NCBI GenBank assembly: GCA_964036275.1
Contig: CAXIWQ010000486.1
Location: 1-64,000, forward strand
Source: Litoditis marina
Lineage: Eukaryota > Nematoda > Chromadorea > Rhabditida > Rhabditidae
DNA: 64,000 nt
Direction of reading: 5' to 3'
Position 1 is the stretch's first letter. Every line of letters starts with the position of its first letter. A program made the translations under genes and the position numbers. Shown piece after piece: positions 13,101-27,637 of the stretch. A model generated the notes under the pieces. The model was not told where the DNA came from, searched no databases, and saw nothing but the letters and a program-made list of their open reading frames with translations.

Positions 13101-16100
13101 CATTTCATACGGCAATCAAATCTGTTGCTCCCAGCTACAAAAACCTAATACGACTTTATATTCTGTGGCGCACAGCCACAAAAGACAAATTAACGCGGTT
13201 ATTACCTCTTTGCCTTGCAGCTACAGAAAAAAAGTTTATACGGCTATCAAGTCTGTTGCTCCCAGCTACAAAAACCTAATACAACTTTATATTCTGTGGC
13301 GCACAGCCACAAAAGACAAATTAACGCGGTTATTGACTCTTTGCCGTGCAGCTACAGAAAAAAGTTTATATGGCTATCAAGTATGTTGCTCCCAGCTAGA
13401 AAAACCCAATACAACTATCTATTCTGTGGCACACAGCCACAAAATACGATATAACGCGGTTATCGACTCTTTGCCTTGCAGCTACAGAAAAAAGTTTATA
13501 CGGCTATCAAGTCTGTTGCTCATGGCTACAAAAACCTAATACGACTTTATATCCTGTGGCGCACAGCCACAAAATACGAATTAACGCGGTTATTACCTCT
13601 TTGCCTTGCAGCTACAGAAAAAAGTTCATACGGCTATCAAGTCTGTTGCTCCCAGCTACAAAAACCTGATACGACAATCTATTCTGTGGCGCACAGCCAC
13701 AAAAGACAAATTAACGCGGTTATTACCTCTTTGCCTTGCAGCTACAGAAAAAAGTTCATACGGCTATCAAGTATGTTGCTCCCAGCTACAAAAACCTAAT
13801 ACGACTTTATATTCTGTGGCACACAGCCACAAAAGACAAATTAACGCTGTTATTGACTCTTTGCCGTGCAGCTACAGGAAAAAGGTTATACGGCTATCAA
13901 GTATGTTGCTCCCAGCTACAAAAACCTGATACGACTATCTATTCTGTGGCGCACAGCCACAAAATACGAATTAACGCGGTTATCGACTCTTTGCCTTGCA
14001 GCTACAGAGAACAGTTCATACGGCTATCAAATCTGTTGCTCCCAGCTACAAAAACCTAATACGACAATCTATTCTGTGGCGCACAGCCACAAAACACGAA
14101 ATATCGCGGTTATCGACTTGTTGGCTTGCAGCTACAGAGAAAAGTTCATACGGCTATCAAGTCTGTTGCTCCCAGCTACAAAAACCTGATACGACAATCT
14201 ATTCTGTGGCGCACAGCCACAAAAGACAAATTAACGCGGTTATTACTTCTTTGCCATGCAGCTACAGAAAAAAGTTCATACGGCCATCAAGTCTGTTGCT
14301 CCAAGCTACAAAAACCTAATACGACTTTATATTCTGTGGCGCACAGCCACAAAAGACAAATTAACGCGGTTATTGACTCTTTGCCGTGCAGCTACAGGAA
14401 AAAGGTTATACGGCTACCAAGTATGTTGCTCCCAGCTACAAAAACCTAATACGACTATCTATTCTGTGGCGCACAGCCACAAAATACGAATTGACGCGGT
14501 TATCGACTCTTTGCCTTGCAGCTACAGAGAACAGTTCATACGGCTATCAAGTCTGTTGCTCCCAGCTACAAAAACCTGATACGACAATCTGTTCTGTGGC
14601 GCACAGCCACAAAAGACAAATTAACGCGGTTATTACTTCTTTGCCATGCAGCTACAGAAAAAAGTTCATACGGCCATCAAGTCTGTTGCTCCAAGCTACA
14701 AAAACCTAATACGACTTTATATTCTGTGGCGCACAGCCACAAAAGACAAATTAACGCGGTTATTGACTCTTTGCCGTGCAGCTACAGGAAAAAGGTTATA
14801 CGGCTACCAAGTATGTTGCTCCCAGCTACAAAAACCTAATACGACTATCTATTCTGTGGCGCACAGCCACAAAATACGAATTGACGCGGTTATCGACTCT
14901 TTGCCTTGCAGCTACAGAGAACAGTTCATACGGCTATCAAATCTGTTGCTCCCAGCTACAAAAACCTAATACGACAATCTATTCTGTGGCGCACAGCCAC
15001 AAAAGACAAATTAACGCGGTTATTGACTCTTTGCCGTGCAGCTACAGAAAAAAGTTTATATGGCTATCAAGTATGTTGTTCCCAGCTAGAAAAACCCAAT
15101 ACAACTATCTATTCTGTGGCACACAGCCACAAAATACGATATAACGCGGTTATCGACTCTTTGCCTTGCAGCTACAGAAAAAAGTTTATACGGCTATCAA
15201 GTCTGTTGCTCATGGCTACAAAAACCTAATACGACTTTATATCCTGTGGCGCACAGCCACAAAAGACAAATTAACGCGGTTATTACCTCTTTGCCTTGCA
15301 GCTTTAGAAAAAAGTTCATACGGCTATCAAGTCTGTTGCTCCCAGCTACAAAAACCTGATACGACAATCTATTCTGGGGCGCACAGCCACAAAGACGAAT
15401 TAACGCGGTTATTGACCTTTTGACTTGCAGCTACAAAAACAAATCATACGGCTATCAAGTCTGTTGCTTCCAACTACAAAAACATAATACGACTTTATTT
15501 TCTGTGGCGCACAGCCACAAAATACAAATTAACGCGGCTATTGACTCTTTGCCTTGTAGTTACAGAGAACATTTCATACGGCTATCAAATCTGTTGCTCC
15601 CAGCTACAAAAACCTAATACGACTTTATATTCTGTGGCGCACAGCCACAAAAGACAAATTAACGCGGTTATTACCTCTTTGCCTTGCAGCTACAAAAAAA
15701 AATTTTATACGGCTATCAAGTCTGTTGCTCCCAGCTACAAAAACCTAATACGACTTTATATTCTGTGGCGCACAGCCACAAAAGACAAATTAACGCGGTT
15801 ATTGACTCTTTGCCGTGCAGCTACAGAAAAAAGTTTATATGGCTATCAAGTATGTTGTTCCCAGCTAGAAAAACCCAATACAACTATCTATTCTGTGGCA
15901 CACAGCCACAAAATACGATATAACGCGGTTATCGACTCTTTGCCTTGCAGCTACAGAAAAAAGTTTATACGGCTATCAAGTCTGTTGCTCATGGCTACAA
16001 AAACCTAATACGACTTTATATCCTGTGGCGCACAGCCACAAAAGACAAATTAACGCGGTTATTACCTCTTTGCCTTGCAGCTTTAGAAAAAAGTTCATAC

Positions 16101-18229
16101 GGCTATCAAGTCTGTTGCTCCCAGCTACAAAAACCTGATACGACAATCTATTCTGGGGCGCACAGCCACAAAGACGAATTAACGCGGTTATTGACCTTTT
16201 GACTTGCAGCTACAAAAAAAAATCATACGGCTATCAAGTCTGTTGCTTCCAACTACAAAAACATAATACGACTTTATATTCTGTGGCGCACAGCCACAAA
16301 ATACAAATTAACGCGGCTATTGACTCTTTGCCTTGTAGTTACAGAGAACATTTCATACGGCTATCAAATCTGTTGCTCCCAGCTACAAAAACCTAATACG
16401 ACTTTATATTCTGTGGCGCACAGCCACAAAAGACAAATTAACGCGGTTATTGACTCTTTGCCGTGCAGCTACAGAAAAAAGTTTATATGGCTATCAAGTA
16501 TGTTGCTCCCAGCTAGAAAAACCCAATACAACTATCTATTCTGTGGCACACAGCCACAAAATACGATATAACGCGGTTATCGACTATTTGCCTTGCAGCT
16601 ACAGAAAAAAGTTTATACGGCTATCAAGTCTGTTGCTCATGGCTACAAAAACCTAATACGACTTTATATCCTGTGGCGCACAGCCACAAAATACGAATTA
16701 ACGCGGTTATTACCTCTTTGCCTTGCAGCTACAGAAAAAAGTTCATACGGCTATCAAGTCTGTTGCTCCCAGCTACAAAAACCTGATACGACTATCTATT
16801 CTGTGGCGCACAGCCACAAAAGACAAATTAACGCGGTTATTACCTCTTTGCCTTGCAGCTACAGAAAAAAGTTCATACGGCTATCAAGTCTGTTGCTCCC
16901 AGCTACAAAAACCTAATACGACTTTATATTCTGTGGCGCACAGCCACAAAAGACAAATTAACGCGGTTATTGACTCTTTGCCGTGCAGCTACAGGAAAAA
17001 GGTTATACGGCTATCAAGTAGGTTGCTCCCAGCTACAAAAACCTGATACGACTATCTATTCTGTGGCGCACAGCCACAAAATACGAATTAACGCGGTTAT
17101 CGACTCTTTGCCTTGCAGCTACAAAGAACAGTTCATACGGCTATCAAATCTGTTGCTCCCAGCTACAAAAACCTAATACGACAATCTATTCTGTGGCGCA
17201 CAGCCACAAAACACGAAATATCGCGGTTATCGACTTGTTGGCTTGCAGCTACAGAGAAAAGTTCATACGGCTATCAAGTCTGTTGCTCCCAGCTACAAAA
17301 ACCTGATACGACAATCTATTCTGTGGCGCACAGCCACAAAAGACAAATTAACGCGGTTATTACTTCTTTGCCTTGCAGCTACAGAAAAAAGTTCATACGG
17401 CCATCAAGTCTGTTGCTCCCAGCTACAAAAACCTAATACGACTTTATATTCTGTGGCGCACAGCCACAAAAGACAAATTAACGCGGTTATTGACTCTTTG
17501 CCGTGCAGCTACAGGAAAAAGGTTATACGGCTACCAAGTATGTTGCTCCCAGCTACAAAAACCTAATACGACTATCTATTCTGTGGCGCACAGCCACAAA
17601 ATACGAATTGACGCGGTTATCGACTCTTTGCCTTGCAGCTACAAGAACAGTTCATACGGCTATCAAATCTGTTGCTCCCAGCTACAAAAACCTAATACGA
17701 CAATCTATTCTGTGGCGCACAGCCACAAAATACAAATTATCGCGGTTATCGACTTGTTGGCTTGCAGCTACAGAGAAAAGTTCATACGGCTATCAAGTCT
17801 GTTGCTCCCAGCTACAAAAACCTAATACGACTATATATTCTGTGGCGCACAGCCACAAAAGACGAATTAACGCGGTTATTGACTCTTTGCCTCGCAGTTA
17901 CAGAGAACATTTCATACGGCTATCAAATCTGTTGCTCCCAGCTACAAAAACCTAATACGACAATCTATTCTGTGGCGCACAGCCACAAAGACGAATTAAC
18001 GCGGTTATTGACATTTTGACTTGCAGCTACAAAAAAAAAATCATACGGCTATCAAGTCTGTTGCTTCCAACTACAAAAACATAATACGACTTTATATTCT
18101 GTGGCGCACAGCCACAAAATACAAATTAACGCGGTTATTGACTCTTTGCCTTGCAGTTACAGAGAACATTTCATACGGCTATCAAATCTGTTGCTCCCAG
18201 CTACAAAAACCTAATACGACTTTATATTC

Positions 18230-21200
18230 TGTGCGCCGCCATAGCCACAAAAGACAAATTAACGCGGTTATTACCTCTTTGCCTTGCAGCTACAGAAAAA
18301 AAGTTTATACGGCTATCAAGTCGGTTGCTCATGGCTACAAAAACCTAATACGACTTTATATCCTGTGGCGCACAGCCACAAAAGACAAATTAACGCGGTT
18401 ATTACCTCTTTGCCTTGCAGCTACAGAAAAAAGTTCATACGGCTATCAAGTCTGTTGCTCCAGCTACAAAAACCTAATACGACTTTATATTCTGTGGCGC
18501 ACAGCCACAAAAGACAAATTAACGCGGTTATTGACTCTTTGCCGTGCAGTTACAGGAAAAAGGTTATACGGCTATCAAGTATGTTGCTCCCAGCTACAAA
18601 AACCTGATACGACTATCTATTCTGTGGCGCACAGCCACAAAATACGAATTAACGCGGTTATCGACTCTTTGCCTTGCAGCTACAGAGAACAGTTCATACG
18701 GCTATCAAATCTGTCGCTCCCAGCTACAAAAACTTAATACGACAATCTATTCTGTGGCGCACAGCCACAAAACACGAAATATCGCGGTTATCGACTTGTT
18801 GGCTTGCAGCTACAGAGAAAAGTTCATACGGCTATCAAGTCTGTTGCTCCCAGCTACAAAAACCTAATACGACTTTATATTCTGTGGCGCACAGCCACAA
18901 AAGACAAATTAACGCGGTTATTGACTCTTTGCCTCGCAGTTACAGAGAACATTTCATACGGCTATCAAATCTGTTGCTCCAGCTACAAAAACCTAATACG
19001 ACAATCTATTCTGTGGCGCACAGCCACAAAGACGAATTAACGCGGTTATTGACATTTTGACTTGCAGCTACAAAAAAAAAATCATACGGCTATCAGTCTG
19101 TTGCTTCCAACTACAAAAACATAATACGACTTTATATTCTGTGGCGCACAGCCACAAATACAAATTAACGCGGTTATTGACTCTTTGCCTTGCAGTTACA
19201 GAGAACATTTCATACGGCTATCAAATCTGTTGCTCCCAGCTACAAAAACCTAATACGACTTTATATTCTGTGGCGCACAGCCACAAAAGACAAATTAACG
19301 CGGTTATTACCTCTTTGCCTTGCAGCTACAGAAAAAAGTTCATACGGCTATCAAGTCTGTTGCTCCCAGCTACAAAAACCTGATACGACAATCTATTCTG
19401 TGGCGCACAGCCACAAAAGACAAATTAACGCGGTTATTACCTCTTTGCCTTGCAGCTACAGAAAAAAGTTCATACGGCTATCAAGTCTGTTGCTCCCAGC
19501 TACAAACACCTAATACGACTTTATATTCTGTGGCGCACAGCCACAAAAGACAAAATAACGCGGTTATTGACTCTTTGCCGTGCAGCTACACGAAAAAGGT
19601 TATACGGCTATCAAATATGTTGCTCCCAGCTACAAAAACCTAATACGACTATCTATTCTGTGGCGCACAGCCACAAAATACGAAATTAACGCGGTTATCG
19701 ACTGTTTGCTTTGCAGCTACAGAAAAAAGTTGATACGGCTATCAAGTATGTTGTTCCCAGCTACAAAAACCTGATACGACAATCTATTCTGTGGCGCACA
19801 GCCACAAAATTCAAATTAACGCGGTTATCGACTCTTTGCCTTGCAGCTACAGAAAAAAGTTCATACGGCTATCAAGTCTGTTGCTCCAGCTACAAAAACC
19901 TGATACGACAATCTATTCTGTGGCGCACAGCACAAAAGACAAATTAACGCGGTTATTACCTCTTTGCCTTGCAGCTACAGAAAAAAGTTCATACGGCTAT
20001 CAAATCTGTTGCTCCCAGCTACAAAAACCTAATACGACAATCTATTCTGTGGCGCACAGCCACAAAATACGAATTAACGCGGTTATCGACTCTTTGCCTT
20101 GCAGCTACAGAGAACAGTTCATACGGCTATCAAATCTGTTGCTCCCAGCTACAAAAACCTAATACGACAATCTATTCTGTGGCGCACAGCCACAAAATAC
20201 GAATTATCGCGGTTATCGACTTGTTGGCTTGCAGCTACAGAGAAAAGTTCATACGGCTATCAAGTCTGTTGCTCCCAGCTACAAAAACCTGATACGACAA
20301 TCTATTCTGTGGCGCACAGCCACAAAGACAAATTAACGCGGTTATTACCTCTTTGCCTTGCAGCTACAGAAAAAAATTCATACGGCTATCAAGTCTGTTG
20401 CTCCCAGCTACGAAAACCTAATACGACTTTATATTCTGTGGCGCACAGCACAAAAGACAAATTGACGCGGTTATTGACTCTTTGCCGTGCAGCTACAGGA
20501 AAAAGGTTATACGGCTATCAAGTATGTTGCTCCCAGCTAAAAAAACCTAATACGACTATCTATTCTGTGGCGCACAGCCACAAAATACGAATTAACGCGG
20601 TTATCGACCCTTTGCCTTGCAGCTACAGAGAACAGTTCATACGGCTATCAAGTCTGTTGCTCCCAGCTACAAAAACCTAATACGACTATATATTCTGTGG
20701 CGCACAGCCACAAAAAACGAATTAACGCGGTTATTGACTCTTTGCCTCGCAGTTACAGATAACATTTCATACGGCTATCAAATCTGTTGCTCCCAGCTAC
20801 AAAAACCTGATACGACAATCTATTCTGTGGCGCACAGCCACAAAGACGAATTAACGCGGTTATTGACATTTTGACTTGCAGCTACAAAAAAAAATCATAC
20901 GGCTATCAAGTCTGTTGCTTCCAACTACAGAAACATAATACGACAATCTATCTGTGGCGCACAGCCACAAAACACGAAATATCGCGGTTATCGACTTGTT
21001 GGCTTGCAGCTACAGAGAAAAGTTCATACGGCTATCAAGCCTGTTGCTCCCAGCTACAAAAACTGATACGACAATCTATTCTGTGGCGCACAGCCACAAA
21101 AGACAAATTAACGCGGTTATTACCTCTTTGCCTTGCAGCTACAGATAAAGTTCATACGGCTATCAAATCTGTTGCTCCAGCTACAAAAACCTAATACGAC

Positions 21201-23772
21201 AATCTATTCTGTGGTGCACAGCCACAAAATACAAATTATCGCGGTTATCGACTTGTTGGCTTGCAGCTACCGAGAAAAGTTCATACGGCTATCAAGTCTG
21301 TTGCTCCCAGCTACAAACACCTAATACGACTATATATTCTGTGGCGCACAGCCACAAAAGACGAATTAACGCGGTTATTGACTCTTTGCCTCGCAGTTAC
21401 AGAGAACATTTCATACGGCTATCAAATCTGTTGCTCCAGCTACAAAAACCTAATACGACAATCTATTCTGTGGCGCACAGCCACAAAGACGAATTAACGC
21501 GGTTATTGACATTTTGACTTGCAGCTACAAAAAAAAATCATACGGCTATCAAGTCTGTTGCTTCCAACTACAAAAACATAATACGACTTTATATCTGTGG
21601 CGCACAGCACAAAATACAAATTAACGCGGTTATTGACTCTTTGCCTTGCAGTTACAGAGAACAATTCATACGGCTATCAAATCTGTTGCTCCCAGCTACG
21701 AAAACCTAATACGACTTTATATTCTGTGGCGCACAGCCACAAAAGACAAATTAACGCGGTTATTGACTCTTTGCCGTGCAGCTACAGGAAAAAGGTTATA
21801 CGGCTATCAAGTATGTTGCTCCCAGCTAAAAAACCTAATACGACTATCTATTCTGTGGCGCACAGCCACAAAATACGAATTAACGCGGTAATCGACTCTT
21901 TGCCTTGCAGCTACAGAGAACAGTTCATACGGCTATCAAGTCTGTTGCTCCAGCTACAAAAACCTAATACGACTTTATATTCTGTGGCGCACAGCCACAA
22001 AAAACGAATTAACGCGGTTATTGACTCTTTGCCTCGCAGTGACAGATAACATTTCATACGGCTATCAAATCTGTTGCTCCCAGCTACAAAAACCTGATAC
22101 GACAATCTATTCTGTGGCGCACAGCCACAAAACACGAATATCGCGGTTATCGACTTGTTGGCTTGCAGCTACAGAGAAAAGTTCATACGGCTATCAAGTC
22201 TGTTGCTCCCAGCTACAAAAACCTGATACGACAATCTATTCTGTGGCGCACAGCCACAAAAGACAAATTAACGCGGTTATTGACTCTTTGCCGTGCAGCT
22301 ACAGAAAAAAGTTTATATGGCTGTCAAGTATGTTGTTCCCAGCTAGAAAAACCCAATACAACTATCTATTCTGTGGCACACAGCCACAAAATACGATATA
22401 ACGCGGTTATCGACTCTTTGCCTTGCAGCTACAGAAAAAAGTTTATACGGCTATCAAGTCTGTTGCTCATGGCTACAAAAACCTAATACGACTTTATATC
22501 CTGTGGCGCACAGCCACAAAAGACAAATTAACGCGGTTATTACCTCTTTGCCTTGCAGCTACAGAAAAAAGTTCATACGGCTATCAAGTCTGTTGCTCCC
22601 AGCTAGAAAACCCAATACAACTATCTATTCTGTGGCACACAGCCACAAAATACGATATAACGCGGTTATCGACTCTTTGCCTTGCAGCTACAGAAAAAAG
22701 TTCATACGGCTATCAAGTCTGTTGCTTCCAACTACAAAAACATAATACGACTTTATATTCTGTGGCGCACAGCCACAAAATACAAATTAACCCGGTTATT
22801 GACTCTTTGCCTTGCAGTTACAGAGAACATTTCATACGCAATCAAATCTGTTGCTCCCAGCTATAAAAACCTAATACGACTTTATATTCTGTGGCGCACA
22901 GCCACAAAAGACAAATTAACGCGGTTATTACCCTCTTTGCCTTGCAGCTACAGAAAAAAGTTTATACGGCTATCAAGTCTGTTGCTCCCAGCTACAAAAA
23001 CCTAATACAACTTATATTCTGTGGCGCACAGCCACAAAAGACAAATTAACGCGGTTATTGACTCTTTGCCGTGCAGCTACAGAAAAAAGTTTATATGGCT
23101 ATCAAGTATGTTGCTCCCAGCTAGAAAAACCCAATACAACTATCTATTCTGTGGCACACAGCCCACAAAATACGATATAACGCGGTTATCGACTCTTTGC
23201 CTTGCAGCTACAGAAAAAGTTTATACGGCTATCAAGTCTGTTGCTCATGGCTACAAAAACCTAATACGACTTTATATCCTGTGGCGCACAGCCACAAAAT
23301 ACGAATTAACGCGGTTATTACCTCTTTGCCTTGCAGCTACAGAAAAAAGTTCATACGGCTATCAAGTCTGTTGCTCCCAGCTACAAAACCTGATACGACA
23401 ATCTATTCTGTGGCGCACAGCCACAAAAGACAAATTAACGCGGTTATTACCTCTTTGCCTTGCAGCTACAGAAAAAAGTTCATACGGCTATCAAGTATGT
23501 TGCTCCCAGCTACAAAAACCTAATACGACTTTATATTCTGTGGCACACAGCCACAAAAGACAAATTAACGCTGTTATTGACTCTTTGCCGTGCAGCTACA
23601 GGAAAAGGTTATACGGCTATCAAGTATGTTGCTCCCAGCTACAAAAACCTGATACGACTATCTATTCTGTGGCGCACAGCCACAAAATACGAATTAACGC
23701 GGTTATCGACTCTTTGCCTTGCAGCTACAGAGAACAGTTCATACGGCTATCAACAGTTCATACGGCTATCAA
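18230..23772 (+). repeat. Array patch dense in private one-base indels
   Basis: Within this stretch many monomers lack one base of a short run. Examples are TTGCTCCAGC for TTGCTCCCAGC near 18,457, 18,972, 19,882, 21,175, 21,433 and 21,949; CACAGCACAAA for CACAGCCACAAA near 19,928, 20,447 and 21,605; CTATCAGTCTG near 19,093; and ATATCTGTGG near 21,593. The equivalent monomers at 11.5-14 kb and 30.9-33.3 kb lack these changes. The patch crosses the A/B junction. It may be unpolished assembly consensus or real drift. Confidence 0.7.
23735..23772 (+). repeat. 19-bp direct duplication inside a monomer
   Basis: The 19 bases 23,735-23,753 (beginning CAGTTCATACGG) are repeated exactly at 23,754-23,772. 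The matching place in copy A, near 14,000, has one copy. It accounts for most of the offset change from about 9,724 to 9,742 between the A and B blocks. Confidence 0.9.
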
Positions 23773-26700
23773 ATCTGTTGCTCCCAGCTACAAAAACCTA
23801 ATACGACAATCTATTCTGTGGCGCACAGCCACAAAACACGAAATATCGCGGTTATCGACTTGTTGGCTTGCAGCTACAGATAAAAGTTCATACGGCTATC
23901 AAGTCTGTTGCTCCCAGCTACAAAAACCTGATACGACAATCTATTCTGTGGCGCACAGCCACAAAAGACAAATTAACGCGGTTATTACTTCTTTGCCATG
24001 CAGCTACAGAAAAAAGTTCATACGGCCATCAAGTCTGTTGCTCCAAGCTACAAAAACCTAATACGACTTTATATTCTGTGGCGCACAGCCACAAAAGACA
24101 AATTAACGCGGTTATTGACTCTTTGCCGTGCAGCTACAGGAAAAAGGTTATACGGCTACCAAGTATGTTGCTCCCAGCTACAAAAACCTAATACGACTAT
24201 CTATTCTGTGGCGCACAGCCACAAAATACGAATTGACGCGGTTATCGACTCTTTGCCTTGCAGCTACAGAGAACAGTTCATACGGCTATCAAGTCTGTTG
24301 CTCCCAGCTACAAAAACCTGATACGACAATCTGTTCTGTGGCGCACAGCCACAAAAGACAAATTAACGCGGTTATTACTTCTTTGCCATGCAGCTACAGA
24401 AAAAAGTTCATACGGCCATCAAGTCTGTTGCTCCAAGCTACAAAAACCTAATACGACTTTATATTCTGTGGCGCACAGCCACAAAAGACAAATTAACGCG
24501 GTTATTGACTCTTTGCCGTGCAGCTACAGGAAAAAGGTTATACGGCTACCAAGTATGTTGCTCCCAGCTACAAAAACCTAATACGACTATCTATTCTGTG
24601 GCGCACAGCCACAAAATACGAATTGACGCGGTTATCGACTCTTTGCCTTGCAGCTACAGAGAACAGTTCATACGGCTATCAAATCTGTTGCTCCCAGCTA
24701 CAAAAACCTAATACGACAATCTATTCTGTGGCGCACAGCCACAAAAGACAAATTAACGCGGTTATTGACTCTTTGCCGTGCAGCTACAGAAAAAAGTTTA
24801 TATGGCTATCAAGTATGTTGTTCCCAGCTAGAAAAACCCAATACAACTATCTATTCTGTGGCACACAGCCACAAAATACGATATAACGCGGTTATCGACT
24901 CTTTGCCTTGCAGCTACAGAAAAAAGTTTATACGGCTATCAAGTCTGTTGCTCATGGCTACAAAAACCTAATACGACTTTATATCCTGTGGCGCACAGCC
25001 ACAAAAGACAAATTAACGCGGTTATTACCTCTTTGCCTTGCAGCTTTAGAAAAAAGTTCATACGGCTATCAAGTCTGTTGCTCCCAGCTACAAAAACCTG
25101 ATACGACAATCTATTCTGGGGCGCACAGCCACAAAGACGAATTAACGCGGTTATTGACCTTTTGACTTGCAGCTACAAAAAAAAAATCATACGGCTATCA
25201 AGTCTGTTGCTTCCAACTACAAAAACATAATACGACTTTATTTTCTGTGGCGCACAGCCACAAAATACAAATTAACGCGGCTATTGACTCTTTGCCTTGT
25301 AGTTACAGAGAACATTTCATACGGCTATCAAATCTGTTGCTCCCAGCTACAAAAACCTAATACGACTTTATATTCTGTGGCGCACAGCCACAAAAGACAA
25401 ATTAACGCGGTTATTACCTCTTTGCCTTGCAGCTACAAAAAAAAATTTTATACGGCTATCAAGTCTGTTGCTCCCAGCTACAAAAACCTAATACGACTTT
25501 ATATTCTGTGGCGCACAGCCACAAAAGACAAATTAACGCGGTTATTGACTCTTTGCCGTGCAGCTACAGAAAAAAGTTTATATGGCTATCAAGTATGTTG
25601 TTCCCAGCTAGAAAAACCCAATACAACTATCTATTCTGTGGCACACAGCCACAAAATACGATATAACGCGGTTATCGACTCTTTGCCTTGCAGCTACAGA
25701 AAAAAGTTTATACGGCTATCAAGTCTGTTGCTCATGGCTACAAAAACCTAATACGACTTTATATCCTGTGGCGCACAGCCACAAAAGACAAATTAACGCG
25801 GTTATTACCTCTTTGCCTTGCAGCTTTAGAAAAAAGTTCATACGGCTATCAAGTCTGTTGCTCCCAGCTACAAAAACCTGATACGACAATCTATTCTGGG
25901 GCGCACAGCCACAAAGACGAATTAACGCGGTTATTGACCTTTTGACTTGCAGCTACAAAAAAAAATCATACGGCTATCAAGTCTGTTGCTTCCAACTACA
26001 AAAACATAATACGACTTTATATTCTGTGGCGCACAGCCACAAAATACAAATTAACGCGGCTATTGACTCTTTGCCTTGTAGTTACAGAGAACATTTCATA
26101 CGGCTATCAAATCTGTTGCTCCCAGCTACAAAAACCTAATACGACTTTATATTCTGTGGCGCACAGCCACAAAAGACAAATTAACGCGGTTATTGACTCT
26201 TTGCCGTGCAGCTACAGAAAAAAGTTTATATGGCTATCAAGTATGTTGCTCCCAGCTAGAAAAACCCAATACAACTATCTATTCTGTGGCACACAGCCAC
26301 AAAATACGATATAACGCGGTTATCGACTCTTTGCCTTGCAGCTACAGAAAAAAGTTTATACGGCTATCAAGTCTGTTGCTCATGGCTACAAAAACCTAAT
26401 ACGACTTTATATCCTGTGGCGCACAGCCACAAAATACGAATTAACGCGGTTATTACCTCTTTGCCTTGCAGCTACAGAAAAAAGTTCATACGGCTATCAA
26501 GTCTGTTGCTCCCAGCTACAAAAACCTGATACGACTATCTATTCTGTGGCGCACAGCCACAAAAGACAAATTAACGCGGTTATTACCTCTTTGCCTTGCA
26601 GCTACAGAAAAAAGTTCATACGGCTATCAAGTCTGTTGCTCCCAGCTACAAAAACCTAATACGACTTTATATTCTGTGGCGCACAGCCACAAAAGACAAA

Positions 26701-27610
26701 TTAACGCGGTTATTGACTCTTTGCCGTGCAGCTACAGGAAAAAGGTTATACGGCTATCAAGTAGGTTGCTCCCAGCTACAAAAACCTGATACGACTATCT
26801 ATTCTGTGGCGCACAGCCACAAAATACGAATTAACGCGGTTATCGACTCTTTGCCTTGCAGCTACAAAGAACAGTTCATACGGCTATCAAATCTGTTGCT
26901 CCCAGCTACAAAAACCTAATACGACAATCTATTCTGTGGCGCACAGCCACAAAACACGAAATATCGCGGTTATCGACTTGTTGGCTTGCAGCTACAGAGA
27001 AAAGTTCATACGGCTATCAAGTCTGTTGCTCCCAGCTACAAAAACCTGATACGACAATCTATTCTGTGGCGCACAGCCACAAAAGACAAATTAACGCGGT
27101 TATTACTTCTTTGCCTTGCAGCTACAGAAAAAAGTTCATACGGCCATCAAGTCTGTTGCTCCCAGCTACAAAAACCTAATACGACTTTATATTCTGTGGC
27201 GCACAGCCACAAAAGACAAATTAACGCGGTTATTGACTCTTTGCCGTGCAGCTACAGGAAAAAGGTTATACGGCTACCAAGTATGTTGCTCCCAGCTACA
27301 AAAACCTAATACGACTATCTATTCTGTGGCGCACAGCCACAAAATACGAATTGACGCGGTTATCGACTCTTTGCCTTGCAGCTACAGAGAACAGTTCATA
27401 CGGCTATCAAATCTGTTGCTCCCAGCTACAAAAACCTAATACGACAATCTATTCTGTGGCGCACAGCCACAAAATACAAATTATCGCGGTTATCGACTTG
27501 TTGGCTTGCAGCTACAGAGAAAAGTTCATACGGCTATCAAGTCTGTTGCTCCCAGCTACAAAAACCTAATACGACTATATATTCTGTGGCGCACAGCCAC
27601 AAAAGACGAA

Positions 27611-27637
27611 TTAAAGACCAAGGTTCACGCCAACATT
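27611..27637 (+). repeat. TTAA target duplication and left terminal inverted repeat
   Basis: TTAA (27,611-27,614) belongs to the satellite motif GACGAATTAACGCGG. The element then begins AGACCAAGG at 27,615. Bases 27,615-27,637 are the inverted complement of 30,827-30,849 with one mismatch at the tenth base (T here; the complement of the right end gives G). Confidence 0.95.

Larger units (their letters stand above)
6825..19675 (+). repeat. Large duplication, copy A (~12.85 kb)
   Basis: Copy A of a large tandem segmental duplication within the satellite. Its start, marked by the rare block CGACTGTTTGCTTTGCAG at about 6,850, reappears at about 19,700 (landmark 6,861 to 19,711, offset 12,850). 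From 10.88 to 17.87 kb copy B follows at a smaller offset of about 9,736-9,744, because B lacks the 3.1-kb internal repeat of A. The position of the transposon insertion in B corresponds to 17,867-17,870 here, where the TTAA is intact and nothing is inserted. Boundaries are known only to within tens of bases, since neighbouring monomers are alike. Confidence 0.75.
1..27610 (+). repeat. 130-bp satellite array, left block
   Basis: Head-to-tail tandem array, all in one orientation, with a 130-bp period; landmark CAGCTACAG recurs at steps of 130 (for example 6,994, 7,124, 7,254, 7,384). Well conserved blocks are ATACGGCTATCAA, GTTGCTCCCAGCTAC and TTCTGTGGCGCACAGCCACA. Four short blocks vary: the bases after CAGCTACA (AGAAAAAAGTTT, AGAGAACAGTTC, AGGAAAAAGGTT, AAAAAAAATC), the bases after ATACGA (CTTTATA, CAATCTA, CTATCTA, CTATATA), the bases after GCCACAAAA (GACAAATT, TACGAATT, GACGAATT, CACGAAAT) and the bases before TTGCAG (TTGACTCTTTGCC, TCGACTTGTTGGC, TTACCTCTTTGCC). 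About 210 monomers. No gene is supported in it; long + strand open stretches begin mainly at TTG or GTG and end at the TAA or TGA in ACCTAATACG or ACCTGATACG. The array runs off the left edge. Confidence 0.98.

Noticed and set aside
14256..14579. Copies with a true ATG (ATGCAGCTACAG at 14,256, 14,646, 23,998 and 24,388)
   Set aside because: A single base change in a few monomers creates the ATG. The frame that follows is the same repeat-derived frame, with no gene context.
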